This document shows, in pieces, positions 18,860 through 27,222 of a stretch of DNA of 64,000 bases. The notes under the pieces are model-generated. The model was not told where the DNA came from and ran no database searches. It worked only from the letters and a program-made list of their open reading frames with translations. A program made the position numbers and the translations under genes. Source of the stretch: an uncultured Balneola sp. (GTDB taxonomy: Bacteria > Bacteroidota > Rhodothermia > Balneolales > Balneolaceae); contig CABZWK010000002.1 of NCBI GenBank assembly GCA_902529365.1, forward strand, positions 108,007 through 172,006. The letters are read 5' to 3'. Position 1 is the stretch's first letter; each line of letters starts with the position of its first letter.

Positions 18860-19848
18860 AGCTGGTCCTTTACAGTACGCACTCTTGGCTCATATTCACT
18901 AGCAAGTGCCGCTATCTGTTTTATATGCTCTGGGGTAGTACCACAACAGCCCCCTATAATATTGATCATATTCTCTTGCAAAAATGGGCGTAGTTCTGTG
19001 GCCATTTCCTCCGGACTTTGGTCATACTCACCAAATTCATTAGGTAATCCTGCATTTGGATAGGCACTTATAAAATGTGGTGCATTATTGGCCAAAACCC
19101 GAATATAATTCTTCAATTGAGAGGCTCCTAAGGCACAATTTAATCCAACACTGAGTATTGGCGCATGAGATATCGATATGAGAAAGGCTTCAACGGTTTG
19201 TCCTGATAGGGTTCTCCCGCTTGCATCGGTAATGGTACCTGAAATCATGATTGGAAGCTGTTGATTGCGTTCGTCAAATAGTTCCAACAATCCAAAGATA
19301 GCAGCTTTGGCATTCAAGGTATCAAAGATAGTTTCAATTAGTAGTAAATCGGTACCTCCATCCATTAATCCGCTGGCCTGCTCTTTATACGCCTGCGCTA
19401 ATTCATCAAAATGAACAGCTCTATACCCAGGTCGTGTTACGTCGGGTGAAATTGATGCGGTACGATTGGTCGGGCCCAAGGCTCCTGCTACATATTTAGG
19501 CTGTTCGGATGCAAACTCTTCTATAGCCCGCTTGGCTAATTGAGCACTCACTTTATTCAACTCGTAGGCATAGTCACTCAAATCATAGTCTACTTGTGCA
19601 ATGGAGGTACTAGAAAACGTGTTGGTCTCCAAAATATCGGCTCCTGCATCCAAGTAGGCAAGGTGGATATCTTTAATTATATCTGGCCGAGTCAGAGATA
19701 AGAGGTCGTTGTTACCTTTCAGGTCAACATGATGATTGATGAACCGATCCCCTCGAAAATCTGCCTCTCCGAGTCGGTGCTGCTGAATCATGGTTCCCAT
19801 TGCCCCATCTAATACCAATATCCGATTTTCTAAATCTTGTTGTATCAT
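18856..19848 (-). CDS. metH: Methionine synthase, homocysteine-binding part
   Basis: This is a 330-residue stand-alone homocysteine S-methyltransferase domain. The zinc ligands are C238 (GLNCALG) and the pair C301-C302 ([10 protein letters not shown]). The N-terminus has [10 protein letters not shown], typical of MetH. On its own it lacks the folate and cobalamin modules, which are encoded by the overlapping next gene. Such a split is known in several Bacteroidota. It is preceded by an outer-membrane protein gene 54 bp upstream on the same strand, leaving no space for a large riboswitch. Confidence 0.92.
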   Translation of the reverse strand: MIQQDLENRILVLDGAMGTMIQQHRLGEADFRGDRFINHHVDLKGNNDLLSLTRPDIIKDIHLAYLDAGADILETNTFSSTSIAQVDYDLSDYAYELNKVSAQLAKRAIEEFASEQPKYVAGALGPTNRTASISPDVTRPGYRAVHFDELAQAYKEQASGLMDGGTDLLLIETIFDTLNAKAAIFGLLELFDERNQQLPIMISGTITDASGRTLSGQTVEAFLISISHAPILSVGLNCALGASQLKNYIRVLANNAPHFISAYPNAGLPNEFGEYDQSPEEMATELRPFLQENMINIIGGCCGTTPEHIKQIAALASEYEPRVRTVKDQL

Positions 19849-19902
19849 TTGTCCTTAATTTGAGAATAAAATTACACATAAGAATTGAACAATACCCAAA
19901 TT

Positions 19903-21273
19903 TTAGTGTCCTACGTTCAAGTGCAACTTCGAGCCTTTATATATTGACCATAAGGGAGTTGCTAATGCCAACTGCACACTTCCAAAGTCGGTTCTAAAGG
20001 AATAGCTAAACCCAGCCGACCATACTGTTTGATTGGTACTCGGTACTTCCATGTTGGGCTCAAAAAATTGAAAATAGGCTCCTGCGGTAAAAAATTCCCA
20101 GTAATCGTTGTCTTTCATGCGGATTACATAACTAGTTTTGAATCTATAGGCCCATTGTGCATCGAATTGACGCTCATAAAAACCAGGCAGGCTTTTGGCA
20201 CCACCAAATACAATGGCGTAGGTCCAAGATAATTCATCAGCCCAAACCTTATCGTACATCTGATTTAGTCGTACAAAACCTGCGCCTATTATTGGTGATT
20301 CAAGTGTAGTTTTAAGGTGCAATGAATGAAGCCATTGAGTCGTATTTCCAGGAAATTGACTCCCTATCTGTGTACTTTTTTGATGGGTTGATCGCAAATC
20401 TAATTGAGTAGTCAAGTTCCATTCAGCTATTTTAGAACGCTGATAAGTCCCCAATTCCACAGCGATACCTTGGTAGGAATGCAAATTGGTTTGTAGCTGA
20501 CGGTTAGAGCTGCTATTCTCCCAAGCTAAATTCAGACTATACTCTCGGTCCGCATCTACAAGCAAACGTCCTCCTAAGCCAACTATACTTTGTTGATATA
20601 CACTGTCTCTTTGTTCAAGCTCAATAAAAGCGTCTAAGAGAAATTGCTCATGAATAGGTTGCTGAATCCGGAGTGAAGTTGAGGTATAATCGATATCGGT
20701 TCGTGTAAATCGAAAATCCAAAGCCTGATTAACCTTCCATAGTTCAGGAATCTGTAACTCTAGATCACCAACTAACATCCATCTTTTCTCATCTAAGGGT
20801 ACCACCCCTAACACACCTTCGACCGAAGTTCTAGGGATACGTGTACCCGATCTTTTATCCAGTTGGTTTACTGGTTTACTAGTTTGTATACTTATATATA
20901 ATTCAACCTGCTGTTTTGTATGGTCTTCTTTGAGTTGATCAATCTGAAGCCATTCATTGGAAGCTAGTGGCCGCTGCTTTTTGACTAGCACATTTGTAAC
21001 CAATTCACTTATCCATTCATCGTTATAGGGTTTATTCAGAAGTGTATCTACAATGACATCGGGATTTAATGTCATTATCGCCACTGACTTATGTTGCTGA
21101 CCTACGCCAGGTGTATAATTCGTGGTTTTTGGTTGATTGAGGGTTGCATCAACCAGTACAAATCGGGTTAATTTGTAGGGATATTTGGTGGATTGAGCAT
21201 ACACAAGAGGTGTGAAACCTATGACTAACAGACTTATGCAGATGAGAAAAATTGAATGACGGTGCAGGTGCAA
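19903..21273 (-). CDS. Putative outer-membrane beta-barrel protein
   Basis: The protein has 456 residues. It starts with a signal peptide (basic HLHRH, hydrophobic core, cleavage near VYA-QS). The second half shows alternating polar and non-polar strands rich in aromatic residues, and the end FGSVQLALATPLWSIYKGSKLHLNVGH resembles the terminal strands of Omp85/BamA-type barrels. The first half could hold a POTRA-like domain, but I cannot confirm one. The start is a TTG; no ATG occurs before residue ~66 and a stop lies four codons upstream, so the TTG is the best choice. The product and ligand are unknown. Confidence 0.55.
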   Translation of the reverse strand: MHLHRHSIFLICISLLVIGFTPLVYAQSTKYPYKLTRFVLVDATLNQPKTTNYTPGVGQQHKSVAIMTLNPDVIVDTLLNKPYNDEWISELVTNVLVKKQRPLASNEWLQIDQLKEDHTKQQVELYISIQTSKPVNQLDKRSGTRIPRTSVEGVLGVVPLDEKRWMLVGDLELQIPELWKVNQALDFRFTRTDIDYTSTSLRIQQPIHEQFLLDAFIELEQRDSVYQQSIVGLGGRLLVDADREYSLNLAWENSSSNRQLQTNLHSYQGIAVELGTYQRSKIAEWNLTTQLDLRSTHQKSTQIGSQFPGNTTQWLHSLHLKTTLESPIIGAGFVRLNQMYDKVWADELSWTYAIVFGGAKSLPGFYERQFDAQWAYRFKTSYVIRMKDNDYWEFFTAGAYFQFFEPNMEVPSTNQTVWSAGFSYSFRTDFGSVQLALATPLWSIYKGSKLHLNVGH

Positions 21274-21523
21274 TGCGGTGAGTTAGTGTTGATTATCTGA
21301 ACTTGTTCATGATCAGCTAAAGATTCTACTATAGTCTAGAAGCCATAAAATAGATAGTAAAAAAAAATTGTACTAACTATTCTTTTTGGATTTAAATGTG
21401 ATTAATTTAATTGGTTATTCGTTGTTTTTTTTATAGCCAATAAGCAGTCTTGTTTAACGGTTTTTTTCTTTAGTCTTATCTCATTTTTAAGCTTTCACTC
21501 TAATCTTTTCATTTATTTCCTAC

Positions 21524-22933
21524 ATGAAAAACAGTTATAAAGAACTTATTGAGCAGACGTACTACTTTCCCCAAGAAGGTTTTGATCTATACGATGGCAC
21601 TCTTCATTTTAATGGAATCGATCTTAAAAAAATAATAGATACCTATGGTACTCCCTTTCGAATTAATTATTTGCCAAAAATTAGGGAACAAATAAAAGAA
21701 GCTAGAAGTCTCTTTAATAAAGCAATGGCAAAGCATTCCTATGAAGGTTCGTATGAATTTTGTTATTGTACCAAGTGCTGTCACTTTAGTCATGTGGTTA
21801 AAACAGCGCTTAAGGAAAACGTATCATTGGAAACATCTTCTTCATTTGATATAGATCTGATCTTAAAACTATACGAACAAAGTGCTTTAACCAAAGAAAC
21901 CACGATTGTTCACAATGGTATTAAGACCGAAGAGTACATTGAAAAAATTCGATTTTTACAAAAGCAAGGCTTTGAACATACCATCACCATATTGGATAGT
22001 GTTCAAGAACTAGATCGAATTACTATGCATAAACTAGACAGGCCAATAAAAATCGGACTTCGGATAACCATTGATGAAGAGCCTCAAGCAGCTTATTACA
22101 CATCTAGATTAGGTATTAATAAACGAGAATTATTGGAACTGGTAAAGGAAAAAATACAGCCAAACCCCTTACTTGAGCTTCATATGATTCATTTCTTTGT
22201 AGATTCAGGGATCAAGGACAATTTATATTACTGGGGTGAGTTCAAAAAAGCTCTGCAATTATACACCCAGATTAAGCAATTGGCCCCATCCCTCCAAGCC
22301 TTAAATATTGGTGGTGGCTTTCCAATTAGAAACAGCTTGGGATTCGAATATGATTACGAATACATTGTGGATGAAATCGTTCGAAACATCAAAATAACCT
22401 GTGTAGAAGCACAAGTTTCAGTACCTGATATTTATACTGAATTCGGAAAATATACCGTTGGTGAAAGTGGGGCAGTTATCTTTAGAGTTATCGAACAAAA
22501 ACAACAAAACGATACTGAATTATGGTATATCATTGATAATAGCTTAATGAATACCATACCTGATGCTTGGTCCATTAATGAAAAATTTATTCTACTCCCT
22601 ATTAATAAGTGGGAACATAGTTATAAACGTATTCATATTGGTGGTATAAGCTGTGACCATTCCGATTACTATAACTCTGAGCAGTTAAATCAACAAATAC
22701 TTTTGCCTGCGTACGAAGATAAAAAAGATGAGGATCCTCTGTATATTGGATTTTTTCACACGGGTGCGTATCAGGATGCAATTTCCGGGTATGGGGGCAT
22801 AAAACACTGCCTAATCCCGTCACCACGACAAATTGTAGTAGACAAAAATGAACATGGTAATCTTATAGATTATCTTTACAGAGACGAACAATCGGTCAGT
22901 AATATGCTATCCATTCTAGGCTATGATGAATAA
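21524..22933 (+). CDS. speA: PLP-dependent decarboxylase, arginine-decarboxylase type (short form)
   Basis: This is a fold-type III PLP enzyme (alanine-racemase barrel) of 469 residues. The PLP lysine is K84 in YCTK, the phosphate-binding loop is GGGFP near 263, and the active-site Cys-Asp pair is C377-D378 in GGISCD. The region FCYCTK...HFSHVV and ETSSSFDID matches the short arginine decarboxylases of Bacteroidota, which make agmatine for polyamines. The two residues after the PLP lysine are Cys-Cys, where I would expect small polar residues. The gene is followed by a deoxyhypusine-synthase homologue, as in related genomes. Related substrates such as carboxynorspermidine or diaminopimelate cannot be excluded from sequence alone. 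Confidence 0.75.
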   Translation: MKNSYKELIEQTYYFPQEGFDLYDGTLHFNGIDLKKIIDTYGTPFRINYLPKIREQIKEARSLFNKAMAKHSYEGSYEFCYCTKCCHFSHVVKTALKENVSLETSSSFDIDLILKLYEQSALTKETTIVHNGIKTEEYIEKIRFLQKQGFEHTITILDSVQELDRITMHKLDRPIKIGLRITIDEEPQAAYYTSRLGINKRELLELVKEKIQPNPLLELHMIHFFVDSGIKDNLYYWGEFKKALQLYTQIKQLAPSLQALNIGGGFPIRNSLGFEYDYEYIVDEIVRNIKITCVEAQVSVPDIYTEFGKYTVGESGAVIFRVIEQKQQNDTELWYIIDNSLMNTIPDAWSINEKFILLPINKWEHSYKRIHIGGISCDHSDYYNSEQLNQQILLPAYEDKKDEDPLYIGFFHTGAYQDAISGYGGIKHCLIPSPRQIVVDKNEHGNLIDYLYRDEQSVSNMLSILGYDE

Positions 22934-23017
22934 TGCTATTTTCTATTGGAGTCCTGTTTTCAATCCTCTAATTTGGACAGTAGCACTAACACTCCACCTA
23001 ATAATAAGAAAATTACA

Positions 23018-23049
23018 ATGTCGATTAATATGGTTTAAATAATCGACAT
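23018..23049. repeat. Perfect 10-bp inverted repeat before the deoxyhypusine-synthase-like gene
   Basis: The arms ATGTCGATTA (23018-23027) and TAATCGACAT (23040-23049) are exact reverse complements separated by 12 bases. The repeat ends 63 bp before the start of the next gene. There is no T-run after it, so it is not an ordinary terminator. It may be an operator or an mRNA structure in the leader. Confidence 0.5.
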
Positions 23050-23112
23050 AACCCTCCTCTAACTCAATTAACTATTTTTACTATTAATTTAACTTTATAA
23101 CGCTAAAAGGCA

Positions 23113-24081
23113 ATGTCAAAAGGTCCAATTTCTACTTTTTTACAAATGAATTTTAAGCACTTTAATGCTGCCGCATTAATTGAAGCTGCCCAAGCCTATG
23201 AACAGAAGTTACTGGAAGGACATTCTATGTTGGTAAGTTTGGCCGGAGCAATGAGTACTGCAGAATTAGGGATAAGTTTGGCAGAAATGATTCGGGCAGA
23301 TAAAGTTCATGCTATTTCATGCACAGGGGCTAACTTAGAAGAAGATGTTTTTAATTTAGTGGCTCATAATCACTATAAGCGCATTCCTAATTATCGAGAC
23401 TTAAGTCCTTTTGACGAACAAGAGCTGCTCAACAATCATTATAATCGAGTCACAGATACCTGCATACCTGAGATGGAAGCAATGCGAGTAATTGAGGAGC
23501 ATTTAGTCCGGCGTTGGGTCAATGCCGCTAGTAATGGAACTCGGAAGTTTCCCCATGAATATTTTTATGACCTACTGTTGTCAGGAGATATTTCATCATC
23601 CTATCAAATTAACCCGGAACACTCTTGGCTACTAGCTGCCGCTGAAAAGAATTTACCCATCGTTGTTCCCGGTTGGGAAGACTCTACCTGTGGAAATTTC
23701 TTTGCTTCTCATTGTATCGAGGGCAGAACCAACCCACAGGTTGTAAGATCCGGGATAGAGTATATGATTGACCTATCAGCATGGTATCAGAAAGAATCTG
23801 TAAAGGGTATTGGATTCTTCCAAATTGGTGGTGGAATCGCTGGTGATTTCCCCATTTGTGTGGTACCTATGATTGAACAGGATTTGGGTATCTCAGCGCC
23901 TTTATGGTCATATTTTTGCCAAATTAGTGATTCAACCACTAGTTATGGGTCCTATTCCGGGGCTATTCCTAACGAAAAAATAACATGGGGAAAATTAGGT
24001 GTGGATACGCCAAAATTTGTCATAGAATCTGATGCAACCATTGTTGCTCCACTAATTTTTGCGTATCTACTAGACAAATAA
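23113..24081 (+). CDS. Deoxyhypusine-synthase-like protein
   Basis: The protein has 322 residues of the deoxyhypusine synthase fold. It has the NAD-site stretch LVSLAGAMSTAELG near the start, ISCTGANLEED, PGWEDSTCGNFF, and GGGIAGDFPICV. The catalytic lysine that forms the imine with the aminobutyl group is kept in ITWGK (K294). In eukaryotes the enzyme modifies eIF5A using spermidine; in bacteria homologues act in polyamine metabolism such as homospermidine formation, or have unknown roles. It follows the decarboxylase gene by 179 bp and precedes the fused E1 gene by 14 bp. The family is certain; the substrate is not. Confidence 0.85.
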   Translation: MSKGPISTFLQMNFKHFNAAALIEAAQAYEQKLLEGHSMLVSLAGAMSTAELGISLAEMIRADKVHAISCTGANLEEDVFNLVAHNHYKRIPNYRDLSPFDEQELLNNHYNRVTDTCIPEMEAMRVIEEHLVRRWVNAASNGTRKFPHEYFYDLLLSGDISSSYQINPEHSWLLAAAEKNLPIVVPGWEDSTCGNFFASHCIEGRTNPQVVRSGIEYMIDLSAWYQKESVKGIGFFQIGGGIAGDFPICVVPMIEQDLGISAPLWSYFCQISDSTTSYGSYSGAIPNEKITWGKLGVDTPKFVIESDATIVAPLIFAYLLDK

Positions 24082-24095
24082 ATTTTTCGGAATTA

Positions 24096-26111
24096 ATGTC
24101 TTCACGCCTAATCACTTCAAATAAGAACTATACTCGTCTTCCTAAGCTAGATAGCGTCTTGGACCTGTATGATTCTCTACTGCTGCCTAGGCTCGTTGAA
24201 GAGAAGATGCTTAAGCTTTTACGACAAAATAAAATAAGCAAGTGGTTCTCGGGTATTGGACAAGAAGCCATTTCGGTTGGGGTGACTAAGGCCTGTAATG
24301 ATGAGGATTTTCTACTCCCCATGCACAGAAATTTGGCCGTATTCACAAGTAGAAATGTACCTCTATACCCCCTATTTTGTCAACTTTTTGGTAAAGCTGA
24401 TGGCTTTAGCTCGGGCCGTGAACGTTCATTTCATTTTGGCAGCTTAGAGCACAGGATAGTTGGTATGATATCGCATTTAGCGGCTATGATGCCTGTGGCA
24501 GACGGTTTAGCACTTGCTAATAAATTACGAGATAATCAATCAATTGCGGTATCCTTTTGCGGGGATGGAGCCACTAGTGAGGGTGATTTTCACGAAGCCT
24601 TAAACCTGGCTGCTGTTTGGAATTTACCTGTAGTCTTTATCATAGAAAACAATGGATATGGCCTATCCACACCAACATCACAACAATACGCATGCGAACA
24701 CTTAGTAGACCGTGCCATTGGCTATGGTGTTAAAGGTATACAAGTAGACGGAAATGATATATTTGCTGTAATGGATGCAATGAAAGAAGCACGAGCCAGT
24801 GCTTTAAAGGGTAAACCTGTGCTCATCGAAGCACAGACATTTAGAATGCGGGGACATGAAGAGGCCTCTGGGACGGCGTATGTGCCCAAAAACATGATGG
24901 CTGAATGGGCAAAGAAAGATCCCATTGTGCGTTTTGAACAGTATCTTCGTCAGAGTTTCGACTATAGCGATCAGCAATTTTCTGAACATAGCATACGGCT
25001 TAGAGAAGTATTTAAAACTGACTTAAACAAAGCACTAGTGGCCAATGATCCCAGTTTTGATGAGGAAGTCGAACGAGCAGCTATTTTTGCTCCTCAATAT
25101 AGATCTAGCTCTACTCCTGAGGCTAAAGTAGCAAAAAATGTGGTTGAAAAACGGTTTATAGATGCAATTATTAATGCATTATCACAGAGTTTACGAGAAG
25201 ACGAAAATGTGCTTCTTATGGGGCAAGATGTAGCCGAATATGGTGGAGTTTTTAAAATATCTGATGGGTTCCTAAACGAATTTGGTGAACAACGAATTAG
25301 AAATACACCCATCATAGAATCAGGTATCTTAGGGGCTGCTTTAGGTTTATCATTGGATGGTTTTAAGCCCATTGTTGAGATGCAATTTGCCGATTTTGTG
25401 AGTTGTGGGATGAATCAAATCATTCAAAATATTGCCAAATCGCATTACCGTTGGACGCCGGGAATTAATTTGACCATACGCTTACCTCATGGAGCAGGTG
25501 TTGGAGCTGGGCCATTTCATTCACAATCTCCAGAGTCATGGTTTATGCCTCATGCGGGCCTGAAAATTTTAGTACCCTCTACTGTGGTTGATGCCCAAAA
25601 CATGCTATATAGCGCCATATTAGAACCTAACCCTGTTTTATTTTTTGAACATAAAAGACTTTATCGTAGCCTAAGAGAGACGGTACCTGTAAAGGCAGAA
25701 TGGACCGATATTCATGCCGCTAGGGTACTACGTGAAGGGAATCACATGAGCATAATTACTTTTGGCTGGCCAGTTCATTGGGCTTTGGATATTGCTAAAG
25801 AAATGGAAGAACAAGGTATTTCTATTGAGGTCGTTGATTTAAGGAGTTTAGCTCCTATCGATTGGTCAACTCTGCTAGGTTCTGTTGAGAAAACGAATCG
25901 TGTTTTGTTACTGCAAGAAGCCTCGGAAATAATGGGTCCCATGAGTGAGATTGCTTCTTATCTTTCAGAGCACGCCTTTCAGTGGTTAGACGCTCCTATC
26001 AAAAGAGTATCATCTATCCATACTCCTATCCCATTCAACAAGAATTTAGAAGATGGCTATTTAGCACAACATCGCCTCAAGGAGCAGGTATTGGACTTAT
26101 TAAATTTCTAA
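24096..26111 (+). CDS. 2-oxoacid dehydrogenase E1 component, alpha and beta fused
   Basis: This thiamine-diphosphate enzyme decarboxylates a 2-oxoacid and passes the acyl group to a lipoyl E2. The 671-residue protein joins both E1 subunits. Residues ~25-320 are the alpha part with the TPP motif GDG (156-158) to NN (185-186). Residues ~350-671 are the beta part (EKRFIDAIINAL, GQDVAEYGGVFK). The fused form is common in Bacteroidota and is usually annotated as branched-chain 2-oxoacid or pyruvate dehydrogenase E1. E2 and E3 genes are not in the window, so the substrate is open. It starts 14 bp after the deoxyhypusine-synthase-like gene. Confidence 0.88.
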   Translation: MSSRLITSNKNYTRLPKLDSVLDLYDSLLLPRLVEEKMLKLLRQNKISKWFSGIGQEAISVGVTKACNDEDFLLPMHRNLAVFTSRNVPLYPLFCQLFGKADGFSSGRERSFHFGSLEHRIVGMISHLAAMMPVADGLALANKLRDNQSIAVSFCGDGATSEGDFHEALNLAAVWNLPVVFIIENNGYGLSTPTSQQYACEHLVDRAIGYGVKGIQVDGNDIFAVMDAMKEARASALKGKPVLIEAQTFRMRGHEEASGTAYVPKNMMAEWAKKDPIVRFEQYLRQSFDYSDQQFSEHSIRLREVFKTDLNKALVANDPSFDEEVERAAIFAPQYRSSSTPEAKVAKNVVEKRFIDAIINALSQSLREDENVLLMGQDVAEYGGVFKISDGFLNEFGEQRIRNTPIIESGILGAALGLSLDGFKPIVEMQFADFVSCGMNQIIQNIAKSHYRWTPGINLTIRLPHGAGVGAGPFHSQSPESWFMPHAGLKILVPSTVVDAQNMLYSAILEPNPVLFFEHKRLYRSLRETVPVKAEWTDIHAARVLREGNHMSIITFGWPVHWALDIAKEMEEQGISIEVVDLRSLAPIDWSTLLGSVEKTNRVLLLQEASEIMGPMSEIASYLSEHAFQWLDAPIKRVSSIHTPIPFNKNLEDGYLAQHRLKEQVLDLLNF

Positions 26112-26129
26112 GTTATTACTTAGTTAAAT

Positions 26130-27197
26130 TTAAGCGTAGTTATGCGGATGAATGAGGCGTTTGATAAGCAGGATTAGTATTCCATTAACGTCCATCGTTG
26201 AAAATCCTTTGATTGCTCTATCAGCGTCTAACAATGCGTTAAATATTCCCATCATATCCGCAGCAGTATACCGATTTGCATCGGCGGATAAACGCTTGTA
26301 ATAATATGGAGAGTTTATGTGAAGAGCTTTTTTTATCTCATTGTCTGATTTAGAAGCCTGCTTAAGCCGAATGATCTGCCATAGTTTTAAAAAATCTGAA
26401 TATAAAAAAGCCACAATACGAATAAGTTCACCGGTATCTGATTTACTTTGTTGAAGGATTCTTTCGGCAATAAAAAAGGCTTCTTGAATTTTTTTCTGGT
26501 TTATAGCTTCTTTGAGTTCAAACACATCGAAACCTCGATAGGACCCAACGATAGAACGGACTTTATTAAGGTCAATTTCACCTTCACTATTAGCTGTATA
26601 GGTACAAATTTTATCTATTTCTGAAGATAAAAGCTTTAAATCATTGCCCACTAATTGTGCCAGTAATTGGGCAACTTGTTCACTTAAGTTGGTTGAGTAT
26701 TCTTGTTTAGCCCAGCCCATTACCCAGCTAACTAGCTGATGATCTGCCAGAGGATCAAATAATAAAGTATGTATTCCGGCCCCATGTAACCCCTTGCCTA
26801 ATCGAGTATTTTTTGGAATTTTAGTCTCTAAATGTATTACAAAAATAGTTTGAGGATTCGGGTGCTTTAGATAGTGCAAGAAATCATCTTGCAAATTAGC
26901 AGGCATTCTTTTAAAAAGATCATTGGCATTTTTCACCACAACCAATCGCCGCTCAGCCATCATAGGATAACTTTTGACTAATTGAAGGACAGCTTCTAAC
27001 TGCACCTCATTTCCATAGAGAAAATCACTATTGAAATCACGTTCATGTGATGGAATTATTTGAAGAATTCGCTGTAAAAATCGATCTATAAAGAAATGCT
27101 CACTCCCTTCAATCACATAAATTGGATGAACTTCTCCCCTGTTTAATGAAGCAATTGCTGCGCGAAAAAGCTCAAGGGATGAATTCTTTGGTGCCAT
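26130..27197 (-). CDS. holA: DNA polymerase III subunit delta
   Basis: Delta opens the sliding clamp as part of the clamp loader. The 355-residue protein has the expected pattern: PIYVIEGSEHFFIDRFLQRI at the front, RRLVVVKNAND, and LKLLSSEIDKICTY, followed by the C-terminal helical collar domain. No P-loop is present, as usual for delta. Its 3' end faces the E1 gene across 18 bp. It is 25 bp downstream of asnS. Confidence 0.87.
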   Translation of the reverse strand: MAPKNSSLELFRAAIASLNRGEVHPIYVIEGSEHFFIDRFLQRILQIIPSHERDFNSDFLYGNEVQLEAVLQLVKSYPMMAERRLVVVKNANDLFKRMPANLQDDFLHYLKHPNPQTIFVIHLETKIPKNTRLGKGLHGAGIHTLLFDPLADHQLVSWVMGWAKQEYSTNLSEQVAQLLAQLVGNDLKLLSSEIDKICTYTANSEGEIDLNKVRSIVGSYRGFDVFELKEAINQKKIQEAFFIAERILQQSKSDTGELIRIVAFLYSDFLKLWQIIRLKQASKSDNEIKKALHINSPYYYKRLSADANRYTAADMMGIFNALLDADRAIKGFSTMDVNGILILLIKRLIHPHNYA

Positions 27198-27222
27198 GTT
27201 ACGCTAAATGAGCTAAGGTTAT

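Noticed and set aside
16115..19848. MetH split as a frameshift or sequence error
   Set aside because: Each part has its own start and stop with an ATGA overlap and complete domains, and the break lies exactly between domains.
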